DNA of 64,000 nucleotides from Coptis chinensis. Its lineage: Eukaryota; Streptophyta; Magnoliopsida; Ranunculales; Ranunculaceae. The translations under genes and the position numbers were made by a program. Each line of letters begins with the position of its first letter. Within the stretch, counting starts at the first letter, position 1. Shown in pieces: positions 57,441-64,000 of this stretch. The notes beneath the pieces were generated by a model, which had not been told where the DNA came from, made no database searches, and saw only the letters and a program-made list of their open reading frames with translations. The stretch lies in assembly GCA_015680905.1 (NCBI GenBank), contig CM027385.1, positions 18,358,501-18,422,500 of the forward strand. The letters run 5' to 3'.

Positions 57441-59104
57441 ATGATAAAAAAAAAAATTATTTTAATTTTTTTTCCCGCCTTAACCTCGCACCTCCCGATT
57501 TCATATAGAAGCAAATAAAATTACAAATGCTTTTTCATACCATTTGACAAATAAATAAACACAAGCAAACGCTTGAAAAAAAATATTATATTCATTTAAC
57601 CATATATATAATTTCAAAAGAGTTTTGAGGGTTACAAATTCAAATTTAATAAGGGTTACAAATTTCTATACGATTTTCCAAGCAATCCCGAATCTTCAAA
57701 AATGCAATAAGAAGCATTGAAGCATTAGTGACAATGGCTTCACTCAATATAAATCCTAGTGCCGCTCCACAAAGCCCATCTAATTCCAAAAAAATCACAA
57801 AACAAATAATGAACTCAGAAAAACAATCATATTAATTAAATTCATGCAATAAATTAAATACTTGACCCCAAGATAAAGCATTTGTTGTCTACTCCCATAT
57901 CTCAACGCCATGAAAACAATGATTACATAAAAAATCGGTGCATAAAAAAAATACCTTATAGTAACTTGACGAGTTGAAAATTGAGAAAATAGAGAGTGGA
58001 GTTTAAATTTTTACCTTGATGAGGAGCTTGAGGTAAGTATGACTCATCGATTGGGAAGCAATTATTTTGGCCTTCTTCCAAAAGCTCCCCACATGTCGGT
58101 AATATCAGTTGATCCAATAGATGTGTTACGATGAAGACCAACAATCCTTCTCGAGAAAAAGGAAATTCATCTTAGATAATGTTTGTGACTTGTGAGAAAA
58201 AAAAAAAAAAGTTGTTAGTACCTTAATTAGTTCGGCAATCATGACGTACTAGCTGCAAGCATTTAAAGTCCTCAGAAATTACATTAGTAAAACTCCTCAC
58301 TTTCGATCACCACTAACAGTAAGAGTATAATAGTCATATTAGGCAGAGGTAGAGTTTCCTAAGAGTCTCATGGACAATCCTAGTGAATCCTTAAACAAAC
58401 AACATAAACGAAGGGACACCGAGGAGCCTCCCCGAAATGACACTAATTGCTAGGTCTAGGAAATCAGCCAAGTGCCAACCACAGCCCGACTCTAATCAAG
58501 CACTAATTAAGGTGGTGAATTGAACGTCTTGAGAGAGGACTGGAGCTTCTCGATAAGAAAGTTACTTCCAACGATCGATCAATGAAAATACTTAAGGGCT
58601 TAACTGTGCACATAAAACACATACACGACGCATTACACGGGCATTAAGCCGGCAATCACAGTTCATAGGAACTCGTTATTAATTAGAGTAGAACTCACAT
58701 TCTAGGAGATCTTTTTCTAGTGGATTATGACCTGATTGGCTTAGTTATAAGATAGAGTACGTAAAAGACCACAAAGAAGTATGTTTGCCACCTAAATTCT
58801 ATATCTTGGGCGGTAGTAGTTTTCACCAGATAGGCATTTATGGTTCTGCAGTTTCTATCATGCTACTAACACCACTAGTGCAAGAGAATAGGCATTTACA
58901 AAATCAAAAGTTATATATAGTTATATATTCAAGAAAGGTGGTTGGCCTATCTTTTTTGGGATCTTTGTGATTCTATGAAACTAGTTATATATTCAAGAAT
59001 GATAAACAACAAAAACTTCGAGAAAGTGCACAAAACCGAAAAATAAAACAGATTAAGATACTAGCGGTTCTAATGAGTGGCAATACTCATATATTCTACC
59101 TTAT
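57441..59104. other. Non-coding, possibly CACTA interior
   Basis: No gene recognised in 1.6 kb. It lies between the CACTA terminus and the CCT-delta fragment and could be interior of the same element. Confidence 0.35.
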
Positions 59105-62100
59105 GTAATTATGTCATCAATCTTCGGGATCATCCTCACGCGCTCTGTTGCCAATGTGATAGCTACTGGTGCTCACAAGGCGTGCTGGAACCACATTTTC
59201 CTCCAAGATATTTGTAATCGCCCTTTCCTCACATTGATCCCATTGATGATCTCACCCCCGTGCATGTCGGTTCCGAGCTCTGTCCACGCGATAGCTATTG
59301 GGTTCAAACCTGCATTCTCAGCAAAGAGTATATGGAATAACTTCAAGAGCCTCCGCAAATGACCGCACACAATAACTTTCCATCCCATGCAAGACCTTAG
59401 CCCAAACCAAGTCTGCCTCGGCAGCTCGATTTCCGGCGCACCACCACCAAAGAATTAGAAACTTCTTGGTCACCAAACATCGGATCACACACAAAGCATC
59501 ATGTAGACTCCTCTCAGCCTCATCCGGAACCAACCGATTCGACCCACGAACAAGCACCGCGTTGTCCTTCCCATATCCTTAATACCGGTAATCTTCACAA
59601 TCTTCCCCATCACCAAGAGAAACCTCTTCCACACAATCAAAGACGACCCATCTTCTCCTCGCGAAAATGTTCAATATTCAAATAGGCAAGCAATTCAGAG
59701 TCTTGGTAATAAACTCAATAGCATCCCTCTCCACATCCTTAACCACCAAAATCTTAGCCTTAGAAAGATAATGCAAAGACAGATCCAGAATAACCGCATC
59801 CCTCAAAATACTCTTCGAATCAACAAAACATTACACCCGTCGCCTTTAATCTTCTTAATCATCCCCAAAAATATAATTCCTCTCCTCCTTCAAAATCCTA
59901 TCCATTTCGCGTTATAATCCGAAACCACAATACTGCTCAATATCGGTCTTGGGTGGCTAAATCTGAATCAATCCAAGCAATCTTAGCATTCTCAACACGA
60001 AGTCGGCCCACCAAATGACTAACCTTCTTATCAAAAACCAACCCTTTAACCAACTCCGTATCGTCAACAGTCCCACCAAGTTTCTTAACAATCTTAACAT
60101 CTCTCAAATCAACTAAATCAACTTTCACATTATCCACTGATAAGCGCATAAATGTTATATATTTACGCTCAATTTTATATTAGTTAGTTCGTTTAATTTA
60201 TTCGTTTGATGTAGTTAGTGTATTTTTGGTGGTTTTACAGGAATTGGAGTTATTGATTAAAACTGCTGAAACTATCGAGATTCCAGGATATTATTGTGCG
60301 AACTTGTGGTTAGATTGATCTGGCGCTAGTTGTTCAGTTCAATGGAGGTGCCCTGTGATATTGGGAATATACCGTTTGCGTGTCTGCTAATGAGAATTGA
60401 GGCGTTATTGATTTGGACTTGGTACCTTAGCACCCGATCATCGATGAGAAACAAGGCCGGAGACTATGGATATGAATGTTGGTAAATGCACGTGAAGAAT
60501 ACAAACTTGCAAGCTATGGGCCAACTTTTCTTAAACCTTATTAAACCTCGTATCACAAGGTAACCTTACCTATATTTTAAACCTCAATCACAAGGTTTAT
60601 TTTTACCCTTTGAATTTCTTTCTCCCCGACCGCCATGTGGGATGGAATCAAAATAAAGGGTTATAAAACCGCACCCATCAAATGAATTTCGGTATGCCTT
60701 TTATACTCAAAATCCCATACCCACTAAGGGCCACACCATTCCCCATCCGGCTTAATGTACCGTAAAGCAGTCCTTAGCTCCTTCTCCCAATTCCAATTAA
60801 AAACGAAAAAAACCCATCCCTCAATTCCAGCGACCAAATCAACCAATCAAATATCCCAACCGACCGAGCTGCACCATCTAATCATCCATGGGTTTAAACC
60901 CTTATTTCTAATTCCGTTTATCTTTTAGAAAAACATTATCCAATTACTAAGAGGCGTGGCGGAGCGTCGATATTTGGTTTTGCAATCCAATCCCAATTTC
61001 ACGCAACTTCGACCGAATTAGATACTTCTAATTCAACTCAAACTCTCGAGGGAATCCATTATATATAGAAGAGAGAAACAGAATGAGGGGGGCTCCGAAC
61101 CACGTAATATCCGGAAGAGATAACAGAGAACACCGGAGAGCGAAGAGCGAAGAAGCGAGACGCGAAATCGAGAACAAGACGAAAGAAAAGCCAAGGAGAC
61201 TTCACTTTGCCGACATGAGTTCTCCTAACCTTTTCTTTATTTTCAGTTCCATTATTATGAATTGCTAAACTATTAGCTAGGGCTAAGATGAAGCCCTAGC
61301 CTTGATGTTATTATTTTGAGTTTGGGTTTTGATGATTTCACTTAGATGTTAACCGATTAATCTTCTTTCAATATATTCACGATTGATAGTAGTTTATTCT
61401 TTCACTTTGTATGTCATGCATCCTTAGTCGTTTGAATATATATTGTTATTGATCAAAGCTTGATTTAATTGCAAATATTAAATTTAGATATTATTCGTGC
61501 CGTCAAAAGACGAGTAATCTTTTACGTTTGATCTTTAGTGCTGAATTTTGAAAGATGCTTTTATGTAAAAAAATAGTATTGTCACGATAAAATCCCGAGA
61601 AACACTGAATTTTCATTCGGATGTTTCTCGTATTAATTTGAAACATTGAAACCTAATCTTAAAATATTTTCTAAAAGGTTTAGTGGTGGAATCTAAAGTC
61701 CTAGTATTTCTCTCCAATCGTTCGTTTAATTTCAATTGTTTAATTTATTATTCTAGTAAACGTAGTTAAAATAATTAGCTTTAGTTAATAGTAATTCCAA
61801 ATTTCTATAAAACAACATTGTCAATTAGGTTAGGTAATATTTTTTTTACCTCGTTTGTCCGAAGTAGCAATCCCTGTGGGATCGACCCGTTCAGAACTAT
61901 TTTCAACGATAGGCGAATTAGGATTAGATTAGTCTATTAATTTAGACTGACTAATTTCCTATCATCCACCACAGATAAAACAGCATCAACAGCTAACGGA
62001 GCAAGTAAAGTTGAATACTGACTAACAACTTTACTATTCAAACTAGTACTAGCACTCTTAACTAACGAATCGCGATCCGATAGCTCAACCGGTACAGCCA

Positions 62101-62127
62101 TAGCAGTTAAAATATCAACAATTGAGG
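59105..62127 (-). pseudogene. CCT4: CCT-delta (TCP-1 chaperonin subunit 4) fragment, split by a solo LTR
   Basis: On the minus strand it begins at about 62127 with ILTAMAVPVELSDRDSLVKS and QYSTLLAPLAVDAVLSVVD, and is interrupted at 61964-60138 by a solo LTR. It continues [95 protein letters not shown], and ends near the LATERVRMIPKIDDI region at about 59105. The CCT complex folds actin and tubulin in the cytosol. The apical/intermediate and C-terminal equatorial parts are covered; the N-terminal ATP-binding part is missing. Many frameshifts. No intron is seen in 1.2 kb, but no A tail is seen either, so processed pseudogene and DNA capture both remain possible. Confidence 0.85.
60138..61964 (+). 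mobile_element. Solo LTR (1827 bp) of the TGATAAGC family
   Basis: Starts TGATAAGCGCATAAATG, ends TTTCCTATCA, with an exact TCCAC duplication (60133-60137, 61965-61969). Removing it rejoins the CCT-delta reading (LSVVD to NVKVDL). The same family is present as an 870 bp solo LTR at 43032. The extra length includes a frame at 61083-61268 (RRAKSEEARREIENKTKEKP) that I do not consider a gene. Confidence 0.85.
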
Positions 62128-63309
62128 TTGAGGTTAGACTTACATTGGGAAGTTGAGGTTAGATTCAAATGATAAACAAAATAAATGGTCACATTCTCCT
62201 TTTATGTTGGGCTGCAATTCACTTTTTGCTATTTTGGCGGTCGAATTTTTGGGAACCAAGTTTGTGATATATGATAGCCACCTCCTCATGCTTTGGAGCC
62301 ACGGTAGCCAAAAAAGTCGGTCTAATAGGCTGGTGGGTTTGAAACAAGTCTCTCCTAGAGTACCTGGCGGTAACTATCCAAGAGCTCGATTACGATGAGT
62401 TAAACGTCTTAGGTTCCAGGTGAGAATTTGTGCAAGTAGATGTATATGGATTCACATGAGAGCTTACTCTGTGTCTATAAATGTGTTAAGTCCTGTATGA
62501 CTGCTGTTAATATATGTAATTTCCTTTATGCTTATGTCTTGAATAACAACTAATCCCAATAGTTTAATTATTATGTGGAGCAAGTAGGGGCCCTAGAAGA
62601 ATGCAGTGTACCATGAATGCGATCCCTGCCTCTGCAATTGAAGCAGAAGGAATGGCTCCCACACAGACGGAATTTCTACCCAACAACCTGGATTCATTAC
62701 CATCAATCCCATTTTTCAGATCTAAATCAACTCGTGTAGATCCTAGCTAACTTTTTCTTGTATATCGAGACATAACTAACTTTTTTGAGTCTAACTATGG
62801 CCGTATAATTGGGTAACACTTGTTCATTTTCGTAATCAGGTAAGAGTATGAACAATTATGCCAGTTTTTAAGAGCTAAAAACATAAAATGAAGATGGAGC
62901 TCAGGTACTCTTTGACGGTCATAATGAGTATGTTACTATCTAAGTCTTCTTTGCAAATTGGAAGAAAGTGAATTGAACTTTACAAATCAACATCACCTGA
63001 CTTAATATTGGTATAGCTGGTCCCGAAGCATTCTTTGAAAAAGGGGAATGCAAAACTCATTAGTACACAAAAAATAATAATGCACCAACTAATTGTACCT
63101 TTCCACCCTTTAAAAAGCTTAACAAAGGAGAACAACACAGTCTTTTGCTTATGGTGCTCGATATCCGACTTATATAAAAGCAAAGTTTCACTTGTATCAA
63201 TAAACCACGGGAACAAAATGGAATATACATTTCATTAGTCCCCGAGCATTGAATTTGAATAATGATCTCTACTTAATCGTGAATCGCCTAAGTGTAATAC
63301 TAACTACGA
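62128..63309. other. No gene recognised
   Basis: The plus-strand frame at 62153-62398 (VEFLGTKFVIYDSHLLMLWS) and the minus-strand frame at 63216-62980 are not recognised. The latter may be intron sequence of the CLT-like gene. Confidence 0.35.
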
Positions 63310-63495
63310 TCTAAGTTTCAGATATACCTCCGGCCAGACATCCCAAAGAAGAAGTCCAAGGGCTTCTAGAATACCAATTAGCACAAAAGAAGATTTGGGA
63401 AGGGATAGCATTTCCTTCGTCACGAGTCCAAAGACAATATCTTGCGAACAAGATGGAAAAGTATATACCAACATACCCGCATATAAGAAGTAAAA
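63310..63495 (-). pseudogene. Exon resembling CRT-like (CLT) transporters
   Basis: On the minus strand, after GTTCGCAAG| the sequence reads IVFGLVTKEMLSLPKSSFVL and IGILEALG, then a GCCGGAG|GTATAT donor. Plant CLT proteins, plastid relatives of the chloroquine-resistance transporter that move glutathione or its precursor, have a comparable V-T-x-E-M-L-x-L-P-K ... G-x-L-E-A-L-G segment. After LEALG the expected small-residue membrane stretch is out of frame (LLLWDVWP), so this copy appears damaged. Only one exon is identified. Moderate confidence, from memory of the family. Confidence 0.45.
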
Positions 63496-63687
63496 CATTA
63501 GTGAAAGGGCAAAGGCAACATTTATCTTAACCAACATTCCAATTCCCACCTTGATACAAATACACTTTGTACAATCTAGTCATCTCTATGAAACCAAATA
63601 CACTCAAACTTAATTTTCACAACCAAAGAAAAATACCCAAGTCCCAAAATACACTCAAACTTAATTTTCACAATCTAGCTGTCATAC

Positions 63688-63752
63688 CTGGCCCCGTTTT
63701 GATCTGATGCCAAAATCTCAGCAACCATAGCTTTCTTCGCATCCATCGCCAT
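63688..63752 (-). CDS. Possible first coding exon, unrecognised
   Basis: On the minus strand an ATG at 63752 opens MAMDAKKAMVAEILASDQNG, ending at a clean GCCAG|GTATGA donor (63687). The frame is also open upstream (SNLRNVPRILLVI). It may be the start of the gene whose next exon is at 63495, but the encoded peptide does not identify a family. Promoter and leader would lie at 63753-64000. Confidence 0.3.
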
Positions 63753-64000
63753 AATAACCAACAAGATTCTTGGCACATTTCTCAAATTTGAAATTCTAGA
63801 AGTAGAAATCAAACCCCCAAAAGTGCAATCAAAGCAACAAAGATCATAGATGAATTCAGCCCTAACCCCTCTTCAACTCAAAACTATTTTTACCCTAAAA
63901 AACATAATAGGAAGATGGGCACTCACCGACCAAGTTAGATTTTTCTGTTACTATTTAGGAGAGAAATCGAGAATTTGAGAGAGGGGAGTGAAGCAGCAAA

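Noticed and set aside
61083..61268. Basic 61-codon frame in the solo LTR
   Set aside because: Lies wholly inside an LTR with no homologue seen in the related LTR at 43032.

Overview
The window is nuclear DNA of a flowering plant, probably a eudicot. It is AT-rich and gene-poor, and is built almost entirely of plant transposable elements and gene debris: MULE/FAR1-like transposase with an OTU domain, plant mobile domain (PMD/MAIN-like) gene, Athila-like and other Ty3/gypsy elements, L1-type LINEs, hAT MITEs and CACTA elements. The captured host fragments are plant chromomethylase, CCT-delta chaperonin and a CLT-like transporter. I see no intact, ordinary host gene, no tRNA or rRNA gene and no CRISPR array. 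No species call is possible from the sequence alone.

Layout. 1-2.5 kb: decayed MULE transposase tail (SWIM zinc finger) fused to an OTU protease domain, then a 101-103 bp repeat array ending in a perfect 104 bp palindrome. 3.0-5.5 kb (minus): multi-exon PMD/MAIN-like gene with frameshifts. 5.5-8.7 kb: non-coding, with a fold-back and a 34 bp tandem repeat. 8.7-37.7 kb: a nested transposon stack. The outer host is a degenerate Athila-like gypsy element (8.7-13.4 and 37.4-37.7 kb). A full-length LINE (13384-37381, 15 bp target duplication) sits in it. The LINE is split by four later insertions: a 13.3 kb gypsy element (19030-32367, duplication GGACC), a hAT MITE (32773-33759, GTACTTGC), a CACTA element (33986-36524, TTG) and a solo LTR (36751-37097, GACTG). 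The 5' LTR of the gypsy element is itself split by a 3.6 kb CACTA-like element (19768-23378) that carries about eleven exons of a host chromomethylase gene. 37.7-46.0 kb: a second copy of the same gypsy family in opposite orientation, itself hit by a solo LTR at 43032-43901. 46.0-48.3 kb: LTR, primer site and gag of a short-LTR gypsy element. 48.3-57.1 kb: CACTA end, minus-strand LINE, unrecognised DNA and the 3' end of a third LINE. 57.1-64 kb: CACTA end, CCT-delta pseudogene split by a 1.8 kb solo LTR, and an exon resembling CLT transporters.

The genes do not form a pathway. The best candidate for something new is the CACTA-like element carrying BAH, chromodomain and catalytic exons of a chromomethylase, the enzyme class that silences transposons. 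The exons keep their introns, so the capture was at DNA level, and the reading frame is broken, so any present effect would more likely be through RNA than protein. The facing pair of gypsy copies is also a natural source of long double-stranded RNA. Boundaries supported by exact target-site duplications are reliable. Exon boundaries and family names come from reading the sequence and recalled family features, without any database search.
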